From Paenibacillus sonchi (GTDB lineage Bacteria; Bacillota; Bacilli; Paenibacillales; Paenibacillaceae), in NCBI RefSeq assembly GCF_016772475.1, contig NZ_CP068595.1, positions 4,030,001-4,094,000 of the forward strand: a stretch of DNA of 64,000 nt. Reading direction: 5' to 3'. Positions 54,699-64,000 of the stretch are shown here, in pieces. The notes beneath the pieces were generated by a model. The model was given only the letters and a program-made list of their open reading frames with translations. It searched no databases and had not been told where the DNA came from. A program made the translations under genes and the position numbers. The number at the start of each line of letters is the position of its first letter. Positions within the stretch are counted from its first letter, which is position 1.

Positions 54699-56260
54699 AT
54701 GCCAGTTCCCAGCCGTTTAGCTTCTTGCACGGCTTTTAGTGCATTTACCCGTCCGTAGCCATACAAATCGCTATGCCGGCCTACAGCAGTTTCGCGGGCA
54801 TACGATGCAGGATCACCGATCTTATCTGCTGTGCGGGCAAGGATTTCTTTTACTTGCTGCAAGGTGAGAGCCGGGTTTGCCGATAACATCAAACCAACGA
54901 TACCAGCTACAAGAGGAGAAGCAGATGATGTTCCTCCAAATCTTCCCGTGTAGTTAGAATCCTGAAGATCGCTGGAGCTGCTTCCGCGGTTGTAACCTTT
55001 GTTGCCTGAACGGTCTGTTGTAATAATCCCCTTGCTTCCTCCATTAGAAGGAGCGGAGATCCAGACTTCATTGCCATAATCACTATAATAGGATCTTTCA
55101 CCGCTATCTGTACATGCAGCGATCGCCAATACATCGGGGTTGGCAGCATATTGATCACTGGACATCGATTGGTCGCCATTTCCGGCTGCCCAGCAGATAA
55201 CTACCCCTTTTCCGTTCCTTCCTCTTGTTGCTGCGTTATGAATGGCTGCTCGAACGAGCAGTGGCAACGGATATTCCCCATCGGTATTAGGATTGTTAGT
55301 ATCTGGTGGTCCCCAGCTGCAGTTGATCACATCTGCACCTTCACTTACAGCCCAGTCGAACATTTCGGCTTCAGCATTCACGCCCAAGTAATCAGGAGAA
55401 CGTATGGCTATTATCTGGCTGGCGGGAGCAGCTCCATATGCCTTAACACCAGCAGCGGCGGCGACTCCGGCAACAGAAGTGCCATGATTATCAGATGTGA
55501 AATTCGGATTTCCATCGTTCGGGAGATTAGGGTCACTGTAATCACGCTGTTTCACAATCCGATTCTGAAATTCCGGGTGAGAGGTTTCTACTCCATCATC
55601 CATAATGCAGATGGTAACACCTGCACCCTTGGCAACCTCCCATGCATCAGTGACTTTTGTATGCTCCAAATGCCATTGCTCCGGAAGGTAATCACTCCCT
55701 GAGCGTTCGGTTACGTTGGCTTGTTCCGCTAAAATGACATTAGACGTGGTGTCTCTTACATGTTTTTTGCGGATAAAATTGGGTTCAGCTTCAATTGCCT
55801 CACCGGATTCATAATAGGCATTGGCTGTTTCCACTACACCAAGCTTGTTCTCACCCGGAATAATCTCCAGTCTGTACAGATGTTCATCGTAAGGCAGTTT
55901 CTCCACAATCTTTACACCGAATTTCTGGTTCATTTCGTTTATTTGGGATTCAGTGACCTCCGGTTTGAACTTGGCGTGAAACTCATTTGTTGCAATCATG
56001 TAATCACCGGCTGTTTGTTCAAAGACCGGCAGCTCATCACTGTCTGCAGTATCTGCAGTAAAATTGCGGCTGCTTGTCCCGCCTTCATAGATGCGGATTC
56101 CATATTGGGGAATGTTCACAATGGCTTTGCGGTCTGTGGTCATGGATTCAGTCCTAGCGTTGTGTTCATTTTCCGGGGGCTCTTTTACTGCAACTACATT
56201 CTTAGCTTTGGTAAGTGGAACGCGTTTTCCCTGCGAATAGAAAAAATCATCTTTTAACAA
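54695..56260 (-). CDS. S8 subtilisin-like protease without signal peptide
   Basis: 521-aa serine protease. Residues about 85-165 look like a subtilisin propeptide (KFKPEVTESQINEMNQKFGV). Catalytic domain with D221 (IMDDGVETSHPEF), H259 (DNHGTSVAGVAAA), oxyanion N361 (AAGNGD) and S445 (GGTSSASPLVAG). The N-terminus MLKDDFFYSQGKRVPLTKAK is polar, with no leader. Start is TTG with GAGGAG about 10 bases upstream; no ATG fits. First gene of the minus-strand unit, overlapping the M14 gene. Confidence 0.9.
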   Translation of the reverse strand: MLKDDFFYSQGKRVPLTKAKNVVAVKEPPENEHNARTESMTTDRKAIVNIPQYGIRIYEGGTSSRNFTADTADSDELPVFEQTAGDYMIATNEFHAKFKPEVTESQINEMNQKFGVKIVEKLPYDEHLYRLEIIPGENKLGVVETANAYYESGEAIEAEPNFIRKKHVRDTTSNVILAEQANVTERSGSDYLPEQWHLEHTKVTDAWEVAKGAGVTICIMDDGVETSHPEFQNRIVKQRDYSDPNLPNDGNPNFTSDNHGTSVAGVAAAAGVKAYGAAPASQIIAIRSPDYLGVNAEAEMFDWAVSEGADVINCSWGPPDTNNPNTDGEYPLPLLVRAAIHNAATRGRNGKGVVICWAAGNGDQSMSSDQYAANPDVLAIAACTDSGERSYYSDYGNEVWISAPSNGGSKGIITTDRSGNKGYNRGSSSSDLQDSNYTGRFGGTSSASPLVAGIVGLMLSANPALTLQQVKEILARTADKIGDPASYARETAVGRHSDLYGYGRVNALKAVQEAKRLGTGI

Positions 56261-56360
56261 AACATTTCAACTCCTCTAGAATATTTCATTCAAAAATTAT
56301 TATTGTGAACTCTTTTACGAAGTATTCGCCAACATACAAATCATTAACTTTGGATTAAGG

Positions 56361-56390
56361 TTGAAATAATTTCTAATTATTTGATATAAA
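56361..56390 (+). promoter_or_regulatory. Promoter of the endonuclease/ISP/M4 unit
   Basis: TTGAAA (56361-56366), 18 bp, TATAAA (56385-56390) in an AT-rich 240-bp region that diverges to the S8/M14 unit. Confidence 0.6.
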
Positions 56391-56503
56391 TACAATAATT
56401 TAATTTATAAAACAAAACACTTTGAAGGAATATAGGTTGGGCACAGCACAAGGCTATGAGATTGTTGATGTTGCATTTAATTTTTAAACACAAGGAGATG
56501 TAA

Positions 56504-57396
56504 ATGATGGGTACAACTATTCGTCCGAACGATATGGCTGTGAACACAGCAAGCAAGCTGCAAATTCTGGATGCCAATCTGGAGAAATTCCGCAGAGAGG
56601 CCAGGGAGTATTTTGACGCTGCCAAAGACAAAGCGGATATAGAGCAGTTTTATGCGCAGCTGAACCGGAATGAGCAGGATGGAAAGGCTCTGTTTAATGC
56701 CTTGAACAAATTGCTTACGAGTAAACACGAGAATGAGATCAATTACAAAAAAAGCGACGATTATCTAAAAACCTGGGTTGATCTGCACGATGACGGACTC
56801 CTGCGAAGCATTTATTCCGGCAAAGAAGCCGAACCACATAAGGTTATTGAAGAAGACGAGGCCATGGTTGCTGCGGCAGATGAAATAAATTCACTTGGGC
56901 ATAACGTAAACATTGAACATGTCGTGCCTCAATCATGGTTTGACAAAGCTGAACCAATGCGGGGGATATGCATCACCTGTTTTACTGTGATGTACAATGC
57001 AATTCATTTAGAGGGAATAAAGTATATTCCGACTTCTCCGACTTCAATCCCGATCAGTTCAGAACGGATTCAGTACGGGGTGATTGCGGAAAAGGTGAAG
57101 GCGGTGACGGAGCGACAGATGGACAATTCGAGCCTGAATATGCCAAAGGTGTAGTGGCGAGAGCGATGCTCTATTTCATTCTCCGCTACCCCTCTAAAAT
57201 TGAGAAAGTGTATGTTATGAAGCAGGATATGGACGTATTGTTGAAATGGCACAAGGCTTTCCCGCCCAAACTGAAATTTGAAAAACACAGAAATCAGGCC
57301 ATTTTTGAAATCCAGGGGAACCGGAATCCTTTTATTGATCTGCCCGAACTGGCTGATCGGATTGATTTCAGTGTGTATAAGCCATCTCAGCAATAA
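56504..57396 (+). CDS. Endonuclease I family nuclease, no signal peptide (frame broken at a G5 run)
   Basis: About 297 aa once corrected. Matches the endonuclease I/Bsn-type family: NIEHVVPQSWF with the catalytic His, then after the break DMHHLFYCDVQCNSFRGN with metal-binding Asn, as in secreted nucleases such as Bacillus YurI. Frame breaks in GGGGG at 56961-56965; one extra G gives PMRGDMHHLFYCD. I treat it as intact. Family members normally have a signal peptide, but the N-terminus here (MMGTTIRPNDMAVNTASKLQ) is polar. ATG has AAGGAGATGTAA upstream. First gene of the plus-strand unit. Confidence 0.88.
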
Positions 57397-57429
57397 TTAA
57401 GTGAAAATAAGCATAATGGAGGTAATCCA

Positions 57430-58428
57430 ATGTCTTCAACAAGTACACTCATCAGCGATGGAGTAGAGCTTCAGCCTTTTCAAACAGCGGATGTAACGCG
57501 CCATATTAAAGAAATCCCAAAGGGGGTGCAAATGATCCAGGCACCGGCGTTTTGGGAGAAAGGACAATATGGCAGAGGTGTAAAAATTGCCGTTCTGGAT
57601 ACAGGCTGCGATAAAGATCACCCAGATCTGAAGGACCGGATTGTCGGGGGACGGAATTTTACCGATGATGACGGAGGAAATAAAGAGAGCTTCAAGGACT
57701 ACAATGGACATGGAACCCATGTGGCCGGAACAATTGCCGCTACCAAAAACGACAACGGCGTGGTAGGCGTGGCGCCGGAAGCAAGTCTAATAATCCTGAA
57801 GGTGCTGAACCGTGAAGGGAGCGGCCGTCCCGAATGGATTGCAGAGGCGATTGATTATGCCATTGAGCAGCAGGCTCAGATTATCAATATGTCTCTCTCC
57901 GCCGGAGCTGGGCATGAGGCTATGCACGAAGCCATCAAGCGGGCTGTAGACAAAGGCATCATTGTAGTCTGTGCGGCAGGCAACAGCGAAAAGAATGAAA
58001 AACGTTATCCGGCAGCTTACAATGAATGCACCTCGGTAGGTGCAGTTGATTTTAGCGGAAAGCAAGCCCATTTCTTAACGGAGAATAATGAGGTCGATAT
58101 AACGGCCCCCGGTGTCAATATATTGTCCTGCTATCCCCTTGATCTGGTCCCCAATCGCAACGAGCCCTATAAAGTAATTTCGGGTACTTCGATGTCTTCT
58201 CCCCATGTTGCAGGGGCTTTGGCCCTTGTGCTCAACTATTATCAAAGCGAAACCCAATTCAACCGCACATTAACTGAAGATGAGCTGTATGCGCAGATTG
58301 TCAGATGCACCCTTCCACTGGGCAGTCCCAAAACATCAGAAGGCAACGGCTTGCTTTTTTTAACTGCCCGGGAGTTGTTGGCTGAGTATTGGAGAAACAA
58401 TAAACCAGACTTAACCCAGTATTCGTAG
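57430..58428 (+). CDS. Intracellular subtilisin (ISP family)
   Basis: 332-aa serine protease closely like B. subtilis IspA: KGVQMIQAPAFWEKG, D57 in VLDTGCDKDHPDL, GGRNFTDDDGG, H94 in YNGHGTHVAGTIA, N185, S254 in SGTSMSSPHVAG and the NGLLFLTA end. The N-terminal extension carries LQPF in place of the LIPY/F motif that blocks the active site of ISP zymogens. No signal peptide, as is normal for ISPs. ATG has ATGGAGGTAATCC upstream, 33 bp after the nuclease gene. Confidence 0.95.
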   Translation: MSSTSTLISDGVELQPFQTADVTRHIKEIPKGVQMIQAPAFWEKGQYGRGVKIAVLDTGCDKDHPDLKDRIVGGRNFTDDDGGNKESFKDYNGHGTHVAGTIAATKNDNGVVGVAPEASLIILKVLNREGSGRPEWIAEAIDYAIEQQAQIINMSLSAGAGHEAMHEAIKRAVDKGIIVVCAAGNSEKNEKRYPAAYNECTSVGAVDFSGKQAHFLTENNEVDITAPGVNILSCYPLDLVPNRNEPYKVISGTSMSSPHVAGALALVLNYYQSETQFNRTLTEDELYAQIVRCTLPLGSPKTSEGNGLLFLTARELLAEYWRNNKPDLTQYS

Positions 58429-58487
58429 GCTATGCAGCATAAGGAGGTTTCTCACCGTTAGCCCAAAAACTGCAAAGGAGCATCAAT

Positions 58488-59557
58488 ATGAGCGAACATT
58501 TTGAACGCGAGGAAGGGTTCATTCCTAAATATATACTGGAGGAATTAGCGGAAAAAGGGGATGAGGATGCCAAGCGAACACTTGCTGGTATGCAGGAATT
58601 GGCTATGAAGGAGGACCAGGTAAAAAAAAGAACATAGAAAGTCAGGCGGGAAATAATACATTAGAAGCTAATGCCAGTGTTTACCCCAAACGCGGTGTGT
58701 ATGACAGTCAGGGCACAGGAGAGCTCCAGCATAAGTTGGCCCGCCAGGAGGGAGACCCTCCGAACAGCGATCAGGTTGTAAACCTTTCTTACGATTTCTG
58801 CGGCAAAACGCTGGAGTATTTCAAATTGATGTTAAACCGGAATTCCATTGATGGAAATGGCATGGATGTCATCAGTAATGTTCATTTTAGGAAAGACTAC
58901 AATAATGCAGTGTGGTTACCCAGCCAAAATCAATTGGCTCTGGGTGACGGAGATGGAAAACGCTTCATTAATCTGGGAAGGAGTATAGACGTTGTGGCCC
59001 ATGAAATGGCGCACGGTGTTACCGAATATGTCAATCATCTTGACTATACGAGACAATCCGGAGCGCTAAATGAGCATTTCTCAGATGTCATTGGAACTGC
59101 TGTGCAGCAGTATGTAAAAGGACAAACAGCACAAACAGCCGACTGGCTCATCGGTGATGAAATAGTTGGTTCTGAATTTCGAGGCAAAGCTCTCCGATCC
59201 ATGAAGGAGCCGGGAACGGCCTATTTCGGGGACAGGCAGGTTGCCCATTTCAGCAAGTATATGGATATTCCGTTAAGCGATGACGGAGGCGGCGTGCATT
59301 ATTTCAGTGGGATACCGAATAAAGCCTTTTTTCTCGCTGCGATGCAGCTGGGGACAGACCCGGCAACGCTTTTATGGTACACAGCTTTGCATGACCGTGG
59401 AACCATACGCCGTGACGCTAAGTTTGTTGATCTGCTTAAGGCCCTTCTTATCGCAGCAGAGAAGCTGATCCGGCAAGGGGAACTACCACAATCCGCAATC
59501 TCGGTTGTGACAAGCGCGTTCAGTGAGGTGGGTATTCTCTTGCCTGTTCATGCCTGA
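58488..59557 (+). CDS. Protealysin-type M4 metalloprotease, no signal peptide (frame broken at an A8 run)
   Basis: About 356 aa once corrected. ATG 58488 with AAAGGAG upstream. The short propeptide EGFIPKYILEELAEKG...AKRTLAGMQ is the protealysin type (PxYxL motif), not the long FTP/PepSY type of secreted thermolysins. Catalytic HEMAH in VVAHEMAHGVTEY, third ligand Glu in ALNEHFSDVIG, and GGVHYFSGIPNKAF with the transition-state His. The frame breaks in eight A at 58622-58629; one more A joins KEDQVKKK to NIESQAGNN. Leaderless, like protealysin. Last gene of the plus-strand hydrolase unit. Confidence 0.9.
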
Positions 59558-59582
59558 GGATGAAATGAGAGCTTGATCCAAG

Positions 59583-59618
59583 ACACCGGTGGCTGTTATT
59601 CAGGCAGCCGGTGTTTTT
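59583..59618 (+). terminator. Intrinsic terminator after the M4 gene
   Basis: ACACCGG..GCTG pairs with CAGCCGGTGT, followed by five T. Confidence 0.85.
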
Positions 59619-59660
59619 AAGTTGTCTTAAATAGTTAAGCTATATATTTCAGGCAAACGG

Positions 59661-59689
59661 TTGACACCAGCGCAATTACTGATTATACG
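59661..59689 (+). promoter_or_regulatory. NRPS promoter candidate 1
   Basis: TTGACA (59661-59666), 17 bp, TATACG (59684-59689). Confidence 0.6.
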
Positions 59690-59813
59690 GCAGCCACCGC
59701 AGCCACTTTAAACAGGTTCAAAATGTTTGTACCCTATCGGACTATTGGAAAACATCCATATCGTAAAATAGATGTTAAATTTTATAAAATAAGAGAATTT
59801 AGGTAAAACATCA

Positions 59814-59843
59814 TTGACACAAAATCCCATTGCAAGGTAAAAA
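59814..59843 (+). promoter_or_regulatory. NRPS promoter candidate 2
   Basis: TTGACA (59814-59819), 18 bp, TAAAAA (59838-59843), 55 bp before the start. The 59619-59897 gap is AT-rich and shows no gene. Confidence 0.55.
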
Positions 59844-59897
59844 TCTTATATAAGATTATTTGTAACAAAAATTACCTATGCGAGGGGGAGTGGCTTA

Positions 59898-62800
59898 GTG
59901 AGCAAAATGTTTGTTCGTTCATCAAGTGCCTCAAGCGGCACTAATCAAGCGGTCTATCAGCTGGTTTCAAATGTAACGGGTCATAGGATCGAAGATTTGA
60001 ATTCGGATATGTATCTGGAAGATGATCTGGGGCTGGATTCCATCAAAATGATTACCTTAATGAATGAATTGATCGGACTGGTCCCGGCAGAGCAAATGGA
60101 GGATTTTACGGCCGCATACCCGGTGACTGTCTTGATGGGTCTGCAAACCGTCGGCGAGCTTGTGCAGATTTTTGAGGAATGGGAACATGCCCGGCAGCAA
60201 GGGGCAGAGGTGCAGACTGCGGCCAGTGCTGTGCTTCAAGTGCAAGAGGATACCTGGCCGGAGCACCCTGCAGTCCAGATTCATTCCGCTCCCCCTGATC
60301 TGCGCGAACAGTTGAAAATAGAGGTTTGCAGGCTGATTTCCAGCATTACCGGACATAAGTCCGAAGATTTGCATACCGATATGGATCTGGAGCGGGATTT
60401 GGGCCTGGATTCCATTAAAATGATTACCTTAATGAGCGAGATGGTTTCATTGCTCCCTGCCGATTCAGCCGGCGGACGCAGCGAAAGCACTATAGCGGCG
60501 TCGCTCATGTCCATGCATACGGTTGGAGATATCGTGGAAATGCTGGCCGTCCGCAACGAGGGAAACAGCGGTACGCCGGCGGTTGCAGGTGACGGGAACA
60601 CTTTTGTGGCGGAGATTCCTGAAAATGAGCCTGAATTTCTTGAAATATTACATTCCCAATATTTATTTCTGATTACTTATTTGTCGGTAGCCAACCTGAC
60701 CATAACGTCAGGGGTGCGCGTGAGGGGGAGACTGGATGCCGACAACCTGCGGAAGTCGTGGGGCGAGCTGATCCGCCGCCATCCTGTACTGCGGGCTGTC
60801 TTCATCACGGAGCCGGCGAACGCGAGCTTGAAGGGGTATCGCCTCCAATTACTGAAGGCTGCAGTGCCGCCGGAAATTCCCGTCCTGGATATCAGACATC
60901 TGGATGAACAAGCGAGGCTCCGGTGGATCTCGGAAAGGTTCGAAGCCTCGCTGAATGAGAAATTGGATATCACCCGCTGGCCGCTGCATTCTTTGTCAGT
61001 TATCCAGACGGCCGACCTGGAATACGAGCTGATTCTGGATATTAACCATATGATCTCGGACGGTCTGGGCAACCAGCAGATTCTGAGAGAACTGTTGGAG
61101 ATTTACGGAGCCGGGTCGCACAACAAAGCAGCCAAGCTGAGGCCCGCGCTGCCAGCCGGGGAATATAACCGCATTGTATCTGAAATCAATGCCTGGAATG
61201 CCCCGGAAGAGATGGAGGCGCTGGACCGGTATTTGCAGCAGCAGGGCCGCGGAGCCTACTTCTTCAACCCCGGCGGGGCAAGCCGCAAGGCAAATGCAGC
61301 AGGTGCTGCCGGAGCCGTAATTCATTCCCGCAAATACTGGATCGGCGAGGAAATAACAGCACGGCTGATTGCCTCTACCAAGACCTGGCGCACTTCTCTT
61401 TTTATTCTTCTGGTCAGCGCCTATCTTAAGACGATCAAGCAGCAGGGGAAGAGCGGAATCGGATTATTCTGAATCTTCCGACAGGCGGCAGGCTCTACCC
61501 CCACACGGATGCTTCGGAGGTGCTCAGCGCCTTTGCCCAGAATCTTGCACTCAGCTTCACCTGCGGGGATGCAAATGAAGAATGGGAATCATTAATTAAC
61601 AGGACACATGAAGAATTCACCAATCAACTATCCTCAGGCATAGACAGGGCGCAGACCTACAGAGCTGCGCAGTATGCTAAAGACACCATCCATCTGCAGA
61701 ACGGCGTTATGCCGGAAGCGGTGGCCTCCATGATCCGCTCTACGTTGAAATCAAACCTATATCTTTCATTTGTAGGCAATACATCCATACACACGCGATA
61801 CGGGGATTACGAAGTTTACGATTATGAAGCTTATACAGGAACCAATCCGGGAACGATTGACTGCCTGGCTGAATTGTTTCAAGGCAGGCTGATGATCACG
61901 GCCAACTATGACAGCAGCTTTTTTGATGATGATTATATCGGGGAGCATATGGACAGGTTCATGGATAACCTCAGCCAGCTTGCCGGAATGGGACCAGTGG
62001 GCAAGCCGGTGCTTGCCGCAGCAGATACCGAAGGGCCGCATAGTGCGGAAATAAGAAAAAGGCTGTACGGAATAGTCCGGGATATTTCCGGAACGGCGCT
62101 TGACGAGGAAGCCCTGCTCAAGGATATGGAGGCAGAACTCGGGATGGATTCCCTGCAGCGCATCCGGCTGATTACCAGGCTGGGTAAAGTATTCGGGCAT
62201 GCCGACAAGGCGTCATTGCTTGAATGCAGGACTCTGAATGAAATCATTACCCACATTTCACATGTTAATAATGCGATTGAACCGGCAGACCGGGACTCTG
62301 CTGCAGAAATTCCCTATCTCCATATTTCCCGGCAGTGCAAGGCAACTCCCGATGCAGTTGCGATATTAGACGGCACCAGGGAGGTTACCTACCGTGAGCT
62401 GGACGAACAGTCCAACCGGCTTGCGCATTATTTAATTTCACAAGGGGTGCGTTCGCAGAGCCTGGTCGGCATTCTGACGTTCCCTGGCCATCTTATGCTG
62501 ATCGGAATTTTGGGAATCTTGAAGGCGGGTGCGGCTTATGTGCCGCTTGATCCGATGTATCCCGCTGACCGGATTGAATATATTGCGGAGCATGCGCAGC
62601 TCAGTATCCTGCTCACAGAGCAGTCGCTGCAAAAGCAGACAGACCCTATAGTTCAGAAGAGTCCTTCTATCCGGAAAGTGATCTTTCTCGATGAAGGGTA
62701 TGAAACCCACGGCCATTTTGAACAGACGGGAACGGAAGAGTGGCAGAGCTGCCCCGCCGGTGATCTGCGGGTGGACAGCGCCCCTCATGACCTGATGGTT

Positions 62801-64000
62801 GTTCTATATACATCGGGTTCAACCGGGAAGCCCAAGGGAGTCATGCTGAATCACCGCGGCTATATGAACCGGCTGGAATGGCATCAGCAGACCTTCTGCC
62901 TGCAGCTTGGCGAGCGTGTGGCCCAGAAGACCTCCTGCTGCTTCGATATTTCCGTGTGGGAGCTGCTGTGGCCGCTGATGTACGGCGGAACGGTATGCCC
63001 CGTAAGGCAGGAAATTGTCAAGAATCCCTGGAGCCTGGCCCGGTGGATGACGGACACCGGAATTAATGTCATGCATTTCGTGCCCTCCTTGTTCGGTGAA
63101 TTTGTAGATTCATTGGAGGATGAGAGCTATACATTTCCTGCGCTTCGCTGGCTGATTTTCAGTGGAGAGGGGCTGCCGCTCCGCCCGGTGCAGAAATGGA
63201 TGGACCGCTATGGAAATAAGACGAAGCTGGCTAATCTGTATGGTCCTACCGAGGCTTCTATCGATGTTACTTTCCATATCATTTCACAACGGCCGGGTTC
63301 AGCAGGCGAGAGGAGCATTCCTATCGGCAAGCCGATTCCCGGCGTGTATATCAAAAATCTGGATGAGCACATGCGCGAAGTGCCGGAGGGTGAACTTGGC
63401 GAGCTGTGGATCGGCGGCATTCAACTGGCCAAAGGGTATCTGTACAACCCGAAAAAAACCCGCGAAGCCTTCCACCCCAACCCGTTTCCGGAGATTCCGG
63501 GAGAATTTATCTACCGCACAGGTGATTTGACGGTCAAAAGGGCGGACGGAAGCTATGAGTACCATGGACGCACCGACAACCAGGTGAAGCTGCGCGGATT
63601 CCGTGTGGAGCTGGGCGAAATTGAAGCTGTGCTGGGCAGCCATGACCATGTGGCCGAGGCGGCGGTGATTGTCACGCAGCCCGCGCCCGGACAACAGCTG
63701 CTGCTTGCCTGCCTGGCTGGCAAGCAGGTGCCGGACCAGGAGATCAAAAACTTCGCCGTCCGCAAGCTTCCGTATTATATGATTCCACATCGGGTGGAAT
63801 GGCTGCCCAGGCTGCCCAAGAATCCGAACGGCAAGCTGGACCGCAAGGCGCTGAGTGTTATGTTCAGCGGGACAGGGCAAGCGCCTCAAACGCCTCAAGC
63901 TTCAGAGCTCCAGGTTCCTCCGGCGGAGCGTGAGCCGCTGAACGCAGGGGACCTGCTCCCGCTTGCGCCGGCGCAGAGCTGGCTGATGAATTATTTCGAT
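59898..64000 (+). CDS. Nonribosomal peptide synthetase, 5' part (frame broken at a G4 run; runs off the window)
   Basis: Start GTG with GAGGGGGAG upstream. Domains: carrier 1 (S48 in LGLDSIKM), carrier 2 (S172, same motif), condensation domain (about 250-660) with NHMISDG in place of HHxxxDG (N383, H384), third carrier with Ser at 62150-62152 (LGMDSLQRI), adenylation domain with YTSGSTGKPKG, NLYGPTEAS, YRTGDL and KLRGFRVELGE, then PLAPAQSWLMNYF, start of another condensation domain. The order C-carrier-A is unusual. Frame breaks at GGGG 61445-61448; one more G gives EERNRIILNLPTGGR. By eye the specificity code reads about DIWHISLID, close to the serine code. Product unknown; likely a hybrid or lipopeptide since the first carriers could take an acyl chain. 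Confidence 0.9.

Overview
The window looks like chromosomal DNA of a Paenibacillus-type soil Firmicute. The signs are strong GGAGG ribosome sites with many TTG and GTG starts, YesM/YesN-style two-component systems next to sugar ABC transporters, an SLH-anchored glycosidase, a Tyr T-box before tyrS, a Btr/Feu-like siderophore operon, an intracellular subtilisin and the start of an NRPS gene. Species cannot be named from the sequence alone.

Layout. 1-2.1 kb: PhzF-like and CapA-like proteins. 2.2-12.7 kb: histidine kinase, AraC response regulator, sugar-binding lipoprotein, two permeases, GH130 phosphorylase, FAD oxidoreductase and SGNH esterase, probably for beta-mannoside use. 12.7-13.5 kb: intergenic DNA with a 381-bp dispersed repeat. 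13.5-23.3 kb: a protein of unknown function, a frameshifted ROK regulator, an ABC-2 exporter with divergent TetR gene and operator, a CBS-domain protein, three MarR regulators and an MFS drug exporter. 23.5-38.5 kb: a second glycan region with an S-layer GH27 protein, a membrane AraC regulator, an LplB/YtcP/LipO transporter, an SGNH esterase and a GH95 fucosidase. Two of its promoters share an 80-bp module with a cre-like site. 39-43.2 kb: GNAT, amidase and a GH5 mannanase with CBM3. 43.4-49.9 kb: Fur-box-controlled siderophore uptake (Btr-like regulator, binding protein, two permeases, ATPase, FhuF-like reductase). 49.9-53 kb: T-box, tyrS, the second copy of the dispersed repeat, and a LOG-family gene. 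53.3-59.6 kb: a divergent cluster of five hydrolases (M14, S8, endonuclease I, ISP subtilisin, protealysin-type M4), none with a visible signal peptide. 59.9 kb to the end: the 5' part of an NRPS gene starting with two tandem carrier domains and running off the window.

Two global observations matter for any reader. First, nine otherwise intact genes are each broken by one missing base inside a run of four to eight identical bases, which looks like systematic homopolymer undercalling; I give corrected gene models. The ROK gene is the exception, with a one-base insertion outside any run. Second, the intergenic DNA carries several unrelated families of degenerate repeats, several with about 50-bp spacing, which no standard feature type explains.

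The best candidate for an undescribed system is the leaderless hydrolase cluster at 53.3-59.6 kb: proteases and a nuclease with no export signal, in two transcription units diverging from one AT-rich promoter region.
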